Shown: in pieces, positions 45,319-57,067 of the stretch
Layout of the letters: every line of letters begins with the position of its first letter
How positions within the stretch are numbered: the stretch's first letter is position 1
From: Ganoderma boninense
Lineage: Eukaryota > Basidiomycota > Agaricomycetes > Polyporales > Polyporaceae
Length of the DNA stretch: 64,000 bases
Assembly (NCBI GenBank): GCA_002900995.3
Contig: CM035308.1
Coordinates: 868,001 to 932,000, forward strand
Direction: 5' to 3'
Made by a program: the position numbers and the translations under genes
The notes under the pieces: model-generated
Database searches by the model: none
What the model was told of the DNA's origin: nothing
Seen by the model: only the letters and a program-made list of their open reading frames with translations

Positions 45319-46841
45319 TCAAGCCCTTCCCTTGATCAAGCCGTTCTGGATGACCGAGAGCGCCGCATATATCAAGTCTAACTTCGGCGTCGGCACTCCC
45401 TTAGCCTTGGCCCTCCTCAGCACCCCTCCCACGATGGCCTCGACTTCCATTGGCCGCCCATGGTCCAGGTCGACGAGCATCGATGGGCGGAAGACCGACT
45501 CGGGGTTCTCGTGCGCGATGATGTGGTCGATCACTGCGTCCGAGAGTTCTTGCTCTACTGCCGGCGAGGGTGTGAGCGACGCACGGGCAACGGTAAGCAC
45601 CTCCGCCATGATGTCCTTCAGGGCCTGCCGCGAGGACTCAAGGGCGAGCACGTCCCCAACGTGTGCCCGAGCCAGGGTGCATATCGTGGAGAAGGACGCG
45701 TTCCTAAAACGTGTGTGGCGTGAGCGATAGGATATGTAGCCCAGGGAAAGCCAAGAGCTTCTCCCCTCATTAGAGCTTAGATAGGGATATGTTGAACCTT
45801 ACCAGAGCACCTTGCGCCACCGCGCGACGTCTGCGTCTGGGGCAGCTTCGACGACGGAGCCCCCCGCACGGAGCAATTCAACGAGCTCGCCAAGCGACTC
45901 CCTGGCCACGTCTTCGCTGAAGCCTGAGCCTGTGGCGGGAGAGGGGTTCGTGGAGGTAGGGCGGTGATAACCCAGGACGAGCCGCTCGCTCCCGTGCTGC
46001 ACGATCTTGCGCCCGCCGTCGACGGCCGTCGTGTCCACCCAGCAGTTGCCCGAGACGACGGTGGTGTGGACGCCTGGGGTGCGGATCGCGCTGAGCGCGT
46101 CGAGGAGGTCGTCCTCGATGCCGATGCCGTTCTGGAGCAGGACAAAGGTGGAGGACACGGATGCGCTGGTGTTGGCCGGTGGATCGGGCGATACGTGCGC
46201 GTTGGCGAGCTTGGAGATGAGCGGGGCGAGGAGTGCGGAGGTGGTCGTGATCTCCGGGACGGACTTGAATGCACAGAGGACGTATGCGTAGGTGCGGTCT
46301 GCGGCTTCTTCGACTGTGCGCACGACTGGAATGCGGGGTGTACATGACATCAGTGCTTGGCTGGTTGCCCTCGCGCAGGGGTGCGCAGGGTGGACGCAAG
46401 ACGATCAGATCGAGCTTACTAACCGCGGTAGGGCTTCCACGCACTGTGGTTTCCTAACCTGTCGGACTCGAAGTCAAGCCCTGTGTCTAAGACCAAGGAT
46501 CATGAGAGACCGTGGTCAGGTAGGCTGTCGACGAGAACTGGGGGATGTAAGCGAGATAAACCTTGTAGGACATTGTAGTTAGATCTGTTCAATACGGCAT
46601 GCATTAGTGGCAGAACGTCGCCCGAGAAATCGCATGCTAATCCACCAACCTGCACACTGCGGTCACTCTAACTCTACTGGTCTTGTCTAGAGCAAAGGCG
46701 TAGAGCGCCCCGATGGCTAGGAAGGCGGTGAGGACGTCGTTTGAGGCGTATGAGTCGGCTGTGGTCTGCACTGGTGCGGCATATGACCTCCTTACCACCA
46801 AAACCTATGGCGCATACATCGATTATTTTATCGCCAGACAT
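45319..46841 (-). CDS. ketopantoate reductase family protein (ApbA/PanE)
   Basis: NADPH-dependent reductase family that makes pantoate for pantothenate synthesis; fungal genomes carry several paralogues, some of unknown substrate. Six exons (46841-46796, 46716-46650, 46584-46562, 46480-46424, 46325-45803, 45703-45319) close in phase to 366 residues. The Rossmann motif GFGAIGALYAF is split by intron 1, VTAVCRSNY by intron 2, and exon 3 is only 23 nt, so simple ORF scanning misses the N-terminal half. Further family blocks: LLQNGIGIEDDL, KVLWNASFSTICTL with the Asn that contacts ketopantoate in the bacterial enzyme, and the C-terminal RPSMLVDLDHGRPMEVEAIV with its expected Ser and Glu. Soluble, no targeting signal seen. 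An ATG further upstream exists in frame, but 46841 fits the family start. Confidence 0.88.
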
Positions 46842-47678
46842 ATTGGAGGCGAAGACAAGTAGACTTTCGGAGTGGGTAAAGGCTGCGGACGTGGACAGCA
46901 AAACATGTCTGCGACTACTTTTCATGACTCCAGCTTGGGAAGAAAATGCCTCGAAGAGCCAAGACTCCATACAGAGCTCATCCAAACCTTAGCATAGGGT
47001 TTAAAGCATGAACGTTAACCCGATGCATGCCGAATGCCGATGTACGACTTGTAAGGACCCGTTTGAGAAAAGCGTGACAAATAAGAGAGGAAGCTATGAA
47101 GATACATCTGAGGAGTTGATGAGGAGCGCATCATATAGCTGTGCGAATGATGTAGTGTAGTTTGCATCAGGTTGCGCGGCTGAAACATTAGGACTGAGGC
47201 TTACGAAGAGTTGAGCGTCGGCGTCCAAGAGTTGAAGCTGGAAGACTCAAGAGCGCTCGGGTGCGCATAAAGCTGAATGTTTTCATGAAAGAGAGGTTGA
47301 ATGGCTGACTTGAGAGAGGGTGGGCTCGGGTGGGCTGCTGAAAGTGAGGCAACCTAGGGCAACCTCGATGGGATCACAGCTGCCACGTGGGGCAATATGT
47401 GAAGAGATCCCGAATGGGCGCCTGCGGAAGGGCATTGCGATTTTGGCGAGAATGAGACTGGCCGAGCCTGTTTGTCTTCGCAACAGCCTCAGCAACGCCC
47501 GCCATCTCTCTCTTACCGCCTCTCGCTTTTTCCACTTTGCTAAGGGCCTGCTTTCTCCCATTCCGCTCTCTTCAACCCCATACCCCCGCCTCCCACTCGC
47601 ACGCCGCTTATTGACGTCAACACCAATCTACGCCTTGCCGTTGATTCATACCCAGGCACCCCATATTGACAGCTCCCC
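46842..47678. promoter_or_regulatory. divergent promoter region, ketopantoate reductase and AVL9 genes
   Basis: 5' flanks of two divergent genes. The last 170 bases before the AVL9 start are pyrimidine-rich. No ORF of substance. Confidence 0.4.
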
Positions 47679-50600
47679 ATGTCCGCCTTCGACCATTCCC
47701 CAGAACCTTCGCCAATCAACTCCCGCTTTCTTGTCGACGTAGACCATGAAGACGACCACTCCGACGAGCCTCACTTCTCCGACGGCGACACCGCCTCCGC
47801 TCGCTCAATCGCACTCTCCTCCCCACCACGCTCCCCTCGTGATTCCACGTCTCTCAGCGTATTGCCACCACAGGAGCCAGCAATCACCCCTGTAACCCTT
47901 GTCCGCCAGAGCCTCTCTCTCGCCAGTCTCTCCAAACGCCATCCCACCGACACCGACACCAGTTCCCCGGCCTCGGAGCTCGACGGAGACGACAGGAGTT
48001 TCTTCGCGCGCAAGTATGATGATGGCGAGTCTCCTCTCTCTAGCATTGCTCCCTCGATGCACGAGTTCGACAAGTCCTTGGCCACACCGTTGCCCCCATC
48101 ATTACCTCCCTCGGCCACCTTTCTCGTCTCATCACCACCATCGTCCACAAGCTTCACATTGAGGAGTGACCGGGAGAGCGTCGCATCCTTCGGATCTGGA
48201 TCCACATCGTATTCCAAGAAAGCACGTCCGGAGTCGTTGATCGTCCGGCCTACTAAGGGCCCATTGGTGTTGGGAATCGCATTGGTGGACTTCAACCACT
48301 TGGTATGTTCTCTCCCGTTCACTCTCCATCCCATCCTTGACATCCCCCGCTGCTGCGCACTGTGATTTCCGTAGGTTGGGCCGAAGATAGAGTTTTCGAA
48401 AGGTGAGATCTTCGAGGATGAGGAGATTGCCAAGATTCTTCCTTTCCTCGCCCTCCCCGACGGCGCACACCTGGTCAGTCATGACGTCTGTACTTGCCAA
48501 TGGAAGACGCTCTGATCACACATGACAGACGACGGAAGACTACTCGTACTTCCATTTGGTGCCATCAACACCGAACCCGACCACACTCTTCGGTATCTCG
48601 TAAGTCTCTCTCACGACTTTGGTCGCGCGGGACACAAACACTCGCGTGCGCAGATGTAACCGGCAAATCAGCTCTGCGGACCTGCTCGTCAAAGGCGCAG
48701 ACGTGACACGGTCAACTGTGCAGAAGGCGGTGGTGGTTATTGCATCCAAACCTGTCTTTGGGCCCATTCGGTATGGCACACACGACTTCGCACGGTTGGG
48801 AGGGAGCTGATCTGGGACAAAACAGCGACCGGCTGGGAGTGGTCACACGAGCGTTGTTCTCTCAGCGAGATTTCACTGACACCAGCATACTCGATGACTT
48901 CCACTCGTCATTGGAGCCTTCACTTCGCGGTCAAATGACTGAGAGCGGATTGTACATGGGTAAGACCCCCACCTCGTATTTTTGAACGTCCTATGAGGTT
49001 AATTGCTGTTGGATGTAGGGACGAGCCTGCGGGAATTGGTACACAACTTCCGCCAACGAACACTGGTTCTCGTCAAGGCACTTATGCTACAGAAGAGAGT
49101 AAGCAACTCGTTCGAGCATTTCCGGTTAAGCTTGTCGCTAAATAGCTTATGTTGCAGATTATGTTTTTTGGTCATCCAGTCGAGCGCCTATGTACATACC
49201 AATACTCATTAGTCACCCTCATACCCGGTAGGCTTCCTCATCAACCAACGTGGAGACGGCAACTCATTCTAGTACACACATACAGGTCTTCTCCACAACC
49301 TGGATGATGCAGGCTCTCCACCGCTTGCATTGCGCGAGACAACGCTTTCGCGGCCAAACTCGCTCAAGACCTCCGATCCGAAGAGCATGACGGCCTATAT
49401 GGGGCTTCCTCTTGACCTGTTCGGCAAGGTATGTGCCTATATGCGCCCTGTTTCATGGGTGCATCTGACATTGCCTCTGCAGGATGCGTTCTTCCAGCCG
49501 TATCTGCCATTACAGCAGCTCGACATGCTCAAGGACACTGCCGGTTGGCTATGCGGAAGCACTAACTCGATCGTTACGCAGCAGAAAGAGATCGATCTGC
49601 TTGTGAATGTATGTGCTCCTGTTTGTTTAGGCAAAGAAGAATCATCGTTTGACGATCTTCCTCGAATAGATCGAGACTGGTGCGATTGAGTTCCGGAACG
49701 CCGCCATCGAACGGATGGTGGCTCTGACCGCAGCCGACCGGAAGTGGATGGACGAGATCGTGAAAGATGTTAACGACGGCTATACTATGGACACCAACAT
49801 GAACATGCTGTAAGTTGCGCGTTTGCCTAGCGTCTCGGTGACTCCGGGCTGAGGATGGCGTAGCTTTAAAGGCAGCGACGATTACCTCCGACAGAAGTTC
49901 GAGGAGTACATCTTTGGCGCTTTATCGTCAGTGAAGTATGCTTCATTCTTGGCGAAGGGGCAGGGCAACGGCGTCGTCATCTCGGATGGCTCAGGGGACC
50001 CGAACTCGCAGCAGGACTTCAACATGCTCTGGATCCAGGAGTTCAAGAAGTCACATGCGTACGAGGTCTGGGAACGAGTCACGGATCCCTTGCTGTTCGA
50101 CATCGTAGAGGCACGGTGAGTGACACGAGTACACCTTTATGTTGAGACAGCTCTCATCATAACGACCCAGGCATCCATGTAGCGAGAAGCCTTCCGTCGT
50201 CTCCGACATCGGCCTACGCCTCTCCGAGGGCATCCAGGATCTCAAGCTCGATCAGCAGCTCGCCCCAACACGGGAAGCGATCTCGCGCACCCTCGCCGTA
50301 GGCTCCACCAACTTTTTCAACGCCGTCGCGGGCGTGCGCGAGCGCTGGATGCAACGCTCGGCGAGCTCCGACAGCGGCTCCGGCCTCGTGAAAGTCAACT
50401 CGCTCGGGAGCATCATCAGCGACGCCGCCTCGCCGCCCTCGCGCAAGGGCTCCGTCGACTTCCCCCGCTCCGACCCCACCCCACCTGCTCCCCCAGCGAA
50501 GAGCGGGGGTCTGCGTCCGCTGAGCATCGTCGGCGCGCAGGCGCTCGAAGCCCAGAGGCAGCAGCAACAACAAGCGCCGCCCCCGGTGCCGTCGACGTTC

Positions 50601-51002
50601 GGCGCGTGGGGCGCGTCAGTCGGCTCGTTCTTCTCGCAGCGCGCGGCGCGCCTCTCGGTGTCGTCGTCGAGCCGCCCGCCGAGCATCGCGTCCGTGTCGC
50701 GCGGGTCGTCGCCTGTCCCCCCGCCCGTCCCCGTCCCGCCTGTACCGAGCGAGAAGGCGCAGGTGAAGGAGAAGGAGAAGGAGGTGCCGGCGGTGCCGCA
50801 GGAGGAGGCGGCGGTCCTGCAGCCGCGGAACTTGGACGAGGTGTATGCGCAGCGGCATGCGGACTTGGACGCGGCGATTGCGGCGTCGAAGACCACGGTG
50901 GAGACGCCGACGCCGACGGTGCATGGCGCGGCGAAGACGAAGGTGAAGGAGGAGGACGCTGCGTCGACGATATCGTCCGGCGACACTGGGTTCGCGATGT
51001 GA
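47679..51002 (+). CDS. AVL9: AVL9 homologue (DENN-type late secretory pathway protein)
   Basis: AVL9 acts in exocytic transport from the late Golgi and is a member of the DENN superfamily. Twelve exons (starts 47679, 48375, 48529, 48654, 48826, 49019, 49158, 49286, 49483, 49670, 49864, 50171) close in phase to 895 residues. About 195 Ser/Pro-rich N-terminal residues precede the conserved core, which opens GIALVDFNHLVGPKIEFS. It continues with LVLVKALMLQKRIMFFGHPV and YQYSLVTLIPGLLHNLDD, then AYMGLPLDLFGKDAFFQPYL. The C-terminal 250 residues are low-complexity (Pro/Ser runs, a QQQQQ stretch, a KEKEKE stretch) and probably disordered. No membrane segment, so a peripheral cytosolic protein. The start is the first ATG of the open frame and follows a CT-rich leader. 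Confidence 0.92.
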
Positions 51003-52389
51003 GCGTGGGCTCGGACGACGACGTGCCGGACTGGCGACACGAGACTTTGGTCTCGGGGCGACGGCACTGGTGCCGCGCTCGCTTCGACGATGATGACTAT
51101 GACGATGACGATGACCGCTCGACTCGGACGTGGATATGTGTACCATCAGAAGAGTGCCGGGTTGCGGCGGGAGTCGAAGGGGAAAGTGTCGGTACGCACC
51201 TTATGGTACTTGTTTTTTTATTCCACGTCGGCGCGGATAATGCCGCTCGCGTTCGTGTTTAGTCCTCGCATTAGCTGATAAATTATTACGGAAGTCTTTC
51301 TGCACTCACGTGTGCAGGAGGAATGGCAGTCGAGGTCGCAGCGCGGGACGGTTTAGCGTGGGGAGTACTGATGGGTGTTGGTGTGCACTGATGCTTGCTT
51401 CTTCGGATTCCTAGGCATTCGTTCTTGGATGAGAAACTGCCCTTAACACAACGCCAGGCGTCGGTATGTGGCCAGCTCCGTGAGAGATCTATAGGATGCT
51501 CTCAGGTAGTTGTTCTGCTCGCTAAACCTCATCCACCCCAGAAGCTGATGATCACGGCCCACTCTGAAGATTGTAGGGCAACACTGGCCTTCTAGTCTAT
51601 CTACTACGCATGTTGAGTCTACCGCCCTCACACGGTCTTCAAGTTGTCTCACAATTCAAAGGGCAGGATGAATCCATGGCTGCGGGGCCCAATACGTTGC
51701 AGCACTGTCAACCGTGAAGTTGGCCTACGGTCGCGTGTCCTTCAAAGGGTCACGATTCCCTTCGTTCTCGGGCCCCAGGTTGCACCAGAAGTCTGGCTAG
51801 CGCTCTCAAGATCCATTTCACGATTCCGCTGATGGGTGTGGCAACACCCTCGTATCTGTGCCTTTTCGGGCAGCGGTAGTCTGCATTCCAGAAGTTGTGG
51901 CGCTAACGAAGACAGGTCACTCTGCACATGCCGTGATGCCCACCAGATCCCTTCCACGATCCCCCTCATCAACGTCCGGTACCCCGCCCCCCTCCCACCA
52001 CCCAGCGAAGCGAAGCCGTGAGTGCCTGGGCAGAGACCGCCTGTAGAATGTCTGGTGCTGAGACCAGGGCAGCCGTGAGCTTGCGAGCCGCCGCGAGAGG
52101 GGAGGAGGGTAGAACGTTTGCGGCGGATCGCGGCAGGCGTCTACTAGCATGTTCTGTGGCCATGGTTTAACGGGATGAGGCAAAGTACCTCGCCATATTT
52201 ACTTCTGCTTTCAGATAAGAGATAAGCCAGTGGTCCGAGGTGGTCCGCTGACCGCAGAGTTGTTCATTTGATCCTAAAGTCCGAGCATCCGAGTCGTTCC
52301 CCCTCGATCGAACAGAATCCTCCATCAAGGCGTCCAGGCTAGTATTAATATTCGAAACGGTTGCAACATCCTGACCTCAAGTGCCCGAA
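51003..52389. other. intergenic interval
   Basis: 3' UTR of the AVL9 gene and upstream region of the first P450. A TATA-like TATTAATA at 52343-52350 lies 40 bases before the P450 ATG. Other ORFs are short and overlapping. Confidence 0.4.
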
Positions 52390-54515
52390 ATGCCAGGGCT
52401 TGACAGTATCGAAGCGTTCTGCGTCGTCGGGGCACTGGTCGGCTTCCTCTTCCTCACCCTCACCCTCACCAGTGGTTCCTCTCGCGGTCATGCAAAGCAA
52501 CGTCTTCGTCTTCCACCTGGGCCGCCCTCCCTCCCCTTGATCGCCAACCTGCTGGACTATCCGAGGGATTCTCCATGGTTGGCGTTCAGAGACATGGGTC
52601 TCAAGTACGGTACGAATCGTATCTTGTTCGTCGAGCCCTCGCCTGCGAGCTGACGGTATATATGCTCTTGGTTCTAGGGGGCATTATATCACTACGCGTT
52701 ATGGGGCAGCAAATCATTGTCATCAACGACTACAAAGTTGCGGTCGATCTTTTGGAGAAACGATCGTCGGTATACTCATCCCGTCCAGCGTCGCCATTGT
52801 TCAAACTGTATGTCCGGTTTCCAGACGATCCTGCTGCGACTGACGCTTTCTAGATCGGGATGGGACTGGGCTATCCCATTCATGCCTTACGGTCAATGGT
52901 GGCGACGTCATAGACGTGCATTTTGGCAGTACTTTCACCCTGAGGCGATACATGTGCACTACCCTCGCCAAGAGGAAAGCGCGCGGAAGTTGCTGTCGAG
53001 ATTACTCAAGACACCCGAGGACTTCGCCCACCACGTCGAGCAGTGCGTTTTCACAAGTTCAAAGAAACGATTCTCCGATAGCTCGTTCAAGTTGCTTACC
53101 TTGCGATTCATAGCACGCTGAATGCTGCAGTGATGGGCACATGTTATGGGTCAGCCGTTGCTTCTCAAAGTGATGCCTACATAAACGTCTTCAAAGCTGC
53201 AGAGTCCACTCTCGATTTGGTCGCCCCGGGTGCGAACGTACTCGTAGGGCTCTTCCCTGCGCTAGCTCGCCTTCCGACATGGATCCCTGGTACCAGCTCT
53301 CTGCGACGTCTCGCGCAGTCGCGCAAAATCACAGCCGCCATGCGAGACACGCCTTGGTTGGACCTCAAAGCAGCCATAGTACGTTCCCTGTCCAACGGGT
53401 TTTCAGAGTAATCTTCTCGTCTTACATTGTCCAAATACAGTCTGCTGAAGACTCAGAAGCCACTGACAGGAGTGTCGGAGGCACAATATTGCGAAGACTC
53501 TCGAGCTCTCCTCACGGGTTTCCCCTGGAGGACGACGAGGTAATCGGCAAGCATGTCGCTGCGATTGTTTACTTTGGTTAGTCGTACTTGTATTACCTGA
53601 CCGCCTCTGGAGACTTATGATCGGCTATTATTCACTAGGCGGTCTAGGCACGGTAAGCCTAGGCCTTGAGGCACAGCAGACGTTCAAAATTCAAGTAATA
53701 ACCATTATCAGACACATTCCCAGGTTTTAGCGTTTCTCCTGGCGATGTCTCTCCATCCGGACGTTCAAGTCAAGGCGCAAGAGGAGCTCGATTGCTTTCT
53801 CGGGCAGGCACGGCTCCCAGTGGTCGGCGACATGGAGTCACTGCCATACGTCTCTGCGATTGTAAAGGAAACGCTCCGGTGGCATACGACAGGGCCTCTC
53901 GGTGTTCCACACGCTACCGTCGCCGATGACGAATATAACGGCTACTTGATTCCAAAACACTCGGTCGTCATTCCTAACACTTGGTAAAGTTGCCAGGCTC
54001 CATTATCATGTTAACCTTAAATTAATCAACACCGTCTAGGGCATTTCTACATGACCCGGCAGTATACCCTGAGCCAGATGCATTCATCCCTGAACGGTTC
54101 TTGAAGGGTGGAAGGTTTGGTACTACCCTCCAACCAGACCCAGTAATGGCGTTTGGATTTGGCAGACGGTGCGTTCAGGGTTTTCTCATGAGCATGACTG
54201 TTTTTTAAGTTCTCCTTGCAGCATATGTCCTGGAAGGCACTACGCATTTGCTACGCTGTTCATCTACATGGCGTCCATCTTGTGTACCTTCAACATCACC
54301 CCACCAGTCGATGGAGACGGGAAACCGATCCGGATCCGTCCACGCCAGACCACAGGAATGGTGTCGTGAGCACGCTTTGTAGTTCCATTCATATGACGTG
54401 ACTTTTGACTGTTGTTCTCAGATTCCAGGAGGATTGTCGATGTATGCTCACGCCACGGTCGGCATCGGCAGAGGACTTAATCAAGCGCGAAGAGACAGAT
54501 GCCGTGTCCAACTGA
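52390..54515 (+). CDS. cytochrome P450 monooxygenase, copy 1, intact
   Basis: Membrane-anchored microsomal P450. Ten exons (52390-52609, 52678-52807, 52854-53042, 53114-53378, 53441-53576, 53639-53652, 53712-53983, 54040-54168, 54222-54365, 54422-54515) close in phase to 530 residues. N-terminal anchor FCVVGALVGFLFLTLTL, then the Pro hinge LPPGPPSLPL. The C-helix WRRHRRAFW is visible, as are the ExxR motif in IVKETLRW, the PERF motif, and the heme loop FGFGRRICPGRHYA. The I-helix reads GGLGTTHS where most P450s have AGxDTT, so the acidic residue is Gly here; the motif straddles a 14-nt exon. The tail SFQEDCRCMLTPRS is of the kind found in the O-methylsterigmatocystin-oxidoreductase-like P450s of basidiomycetes. 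Substrate unknown. The next gene is a paralogue with the same intron positions. Confidence 0.9.
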
Positions 54516-54807
54516 CCCTTGTATCTCGCTTCTATTCATGGACCGGAACCTTACGAAGTCTCTCCCATAACGAGAATGAATGGGCTACGTGCGCTCTGTA
54601 CTATCACTTGTAATGATAACTTCCATTCACGTCAAAGTGGCTTCAGTCATCTTGCCCTGCATAATGCAATTGAGTATGAATCCAGCAAACCATTCTCCAA
54701 GTTCAAAAATATCTCCGACCACGTCCCACGGTGCTGAGGGTACTTAAGGGCACCCCTTGCTGCCGCTACTACTCTAGTCTTCAAGCGGCCGTACCTCCTA
54801 TCCCAGG

Positions 54808-56983
54808 ATGAACTGGATGCTGATTCTGACGTTGCTCTATGCAGCGCTGGGGTATGCGTTGATCTCCCTTTGTCACAAGCTTTACAAACAGGCTACTCGC
54901 TTCCGCACTCGCCACCTCCCTCCTGGTCCCCCTCTCTTGCCAGTCGTTGGGAATTTATTCGATATACCGAAGACTCGCCCATGGATAGGATATCGCGAGC
55001 TGAGTAAAGACTATGGCAAGTTGCCCGTCCTTTCCGATTCCCAGGCTCGTCTTCGTCAGGGAATCCAACTGACTACATTGGGGACAGGAAATTTGATGCT
55101 GTTCCGCGTCTTCGATCAGTGTATTGTTATCGTGAATGACGCCGAAACTGCCGTAGACTTGCTCGAGAAACGCTCCGCGAAATACTCATCTCGTCCACAT
55201 TCAGTGCTTACGAAGCTGTAAGTGATCTGTCGTTTACACCTGGCGACCACAACTGAGGTCTAGCTCTTCTAGGGCAGGATGGGAGTGGAACATGGCCTTC
55301 TTTCCATATGGGTGGTCATGGCGCCAGCATCGACGAGTCGTCTGGAAGCACTACCAACCAGACGCGATCCCCAAATATTACGATGCACAAACTCAAGCTG
55401 CTCGACGGCTACTGGCCCTGTTCATCTCTGCTCCGAACAACCTCTCTGAAAATATTCGCTAGTAAGCACGCCACAGAAACCCGGCATCTAGTCTGATGGC
55501 CTGACTGTCCCCGGGCAGCGGTATCGGCACGGCTCTCGTGACGTCGACATATGGTTTGGACGTGGGCGGAGACCTGAGCGACAGGTATCTCTCGGCGTTC
55601 GAGACAGGCGTGAAGAGCATCCAGCTCTTCCTTTCGGGCACATCCATCCTCGAATTTCTGCCGATACTCTCCTATGTTCCCCATTGGATCCCCGGCACCG
55701 GATACGATACCTTCGGAAGCTGGTTGGGATTCGACGCGCGACACTTCGGCTCCGAGACCTACCTTGGAGGGATGCCCGGGACGCCGTTGTGAGTTTAGCA
55801 TGTTCAAAACTAACTTACGGTAAATCGGTCGCGTTAAAGACTTCCCGCAGCTCAGTGGGCGTGCGGATGGGCGTGAAAGCGTCGTCAGTGCGATGATAGA
55901 GGATTACACCCATCTGAAGGCCGAAGCGCGGAGCAAATTCGAAGAGGAAGCCGCCAGGAATGTCGCCGCCGTCTCCTACGCAGGTACAGTCTCCCCTTCG
56001 CTCAAACTCTTCCATGTCTCTCTCCTAAAATAGTGTCCGTAAAGCTGGAATAGATACGGTCAGGATTCTTTTACATTTCTCAACCCAGGACACGGCGCTC
56101 ACGGGAGTTTCAGACCCACGGCGTTCTGTGCAACTTCTGTGTTGCCATGTCGCTCTATCCTGAGGTACAAAAGAAGGCGCAAGCCGAGCTGGATGTTGTT
56201 GTGGGGCCATACCGGTTCCCGGAGTTCAGCGACCGCGAGAACCTGCCATACGTAAATGCTATCGTGAAGGAGATATTCCGCTGGAATCCGGTCACGCCGC
56301 TGGGGCTCGCTCGTCTCAGTACCTCAGACGACCACTACAACGGATATTTCATTCCTGGGGGAAGCATCGTGATGATTAACACGTGGTACGTCGACCCAAC
56401 GCCACTTACTGCGACCTCAGGTCTCATTCTAGGTGGCTTGGTGCGCATGTTGACCGATGGAATATTGGACTTGTTCGGGAACCGGTACTACATAGGTCTA
56501 TTCTGAACGACGCTCAAGTGTACCCGGATCCGGACAAATTTATCCCGGAGAGGTTCCTGAAGGAAGGCAAGCTCAACCCGGCGATCCGAGACCCCGTGGC
56601 CTACCTGTTTGGTTTTGGAAGACGGTAAGTAAAAACAGCCCCCATGCTCCCACCTTCGTAGTACAGCCAAGATATCTGACCTGGTCAATGAACGTAGATT
56701 CTGCCCAGGGCGGCACTTCGCGGACGCATCTCTGTTCATACAGATCGCGTCCATGCTCCATTCGTTCAACATCGGCCCGCCTCTCGACGACGACGGCTTA
56801 CCAATTCGCATTGAGCCGCGGTGTGGTGACGGACTGGTATCGTAAGCGTTTTCGGAGCAGCTGAAAGCGACGCGCCTTTCTGACGACTGCGTCGTATCCA
56901 GACATATCGAAGACTGTCGTTGCGTAGTTTCGGCCCGGTCTGCAGAGGCAGAAGCCCTAATTCGGAGCGTCGGAGCAGAGTAG
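54808..56983 (+). pseudogene. cytochrome P450, copy 2, with frame breaks
   Basis: Tandem paralogue of the preceding P450, sharing intron positions (its second and third exons are 130 and 189 nt in both). Start MNWMLILTLLYAAL (anchor), RHLPPGPPLLPVVGN, then WRQHRRVVW, KEIFRW (ExxR), PERF, and heme loop FGFGRRFCPGRHFA. The last exon ends SHIEDCRCVVSARS ... GAE at 56983. The frame changes near 55700, just after WIPGT, where exon 4 has the wrong length modulo 3. It changes again between 55984 and about 56110: after SYAG an acceptor at 56087-56088 gives DTALTGVS, but the needed continuation VLCNFCVAMSLYPEV is in another frame, so the I-helix is not intact. Intron 1 begins GCAAGT, a GC-AG intron. 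Two independent breaks make a pseudogene the likeliest reading, unless the assembly is at fault. Confidence 0.75.
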
Positions 56984-57067
56984 GATTGAATATAAGAAGT
57001 AGAATAGTTAGGGATGAGGTGTACGTTAGCTATCGCCGCTGGACTGATGCTGCCAATGCGCATTGCT

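Noticed and set aside
45319..46604. Ketopantoate reductase as a 5'-truncated pseudogene lacking the NADPH fold
   Set aside because: Three small upstream exons restore GFGAIGALYAF and VTAVCRSNY with correct phases.
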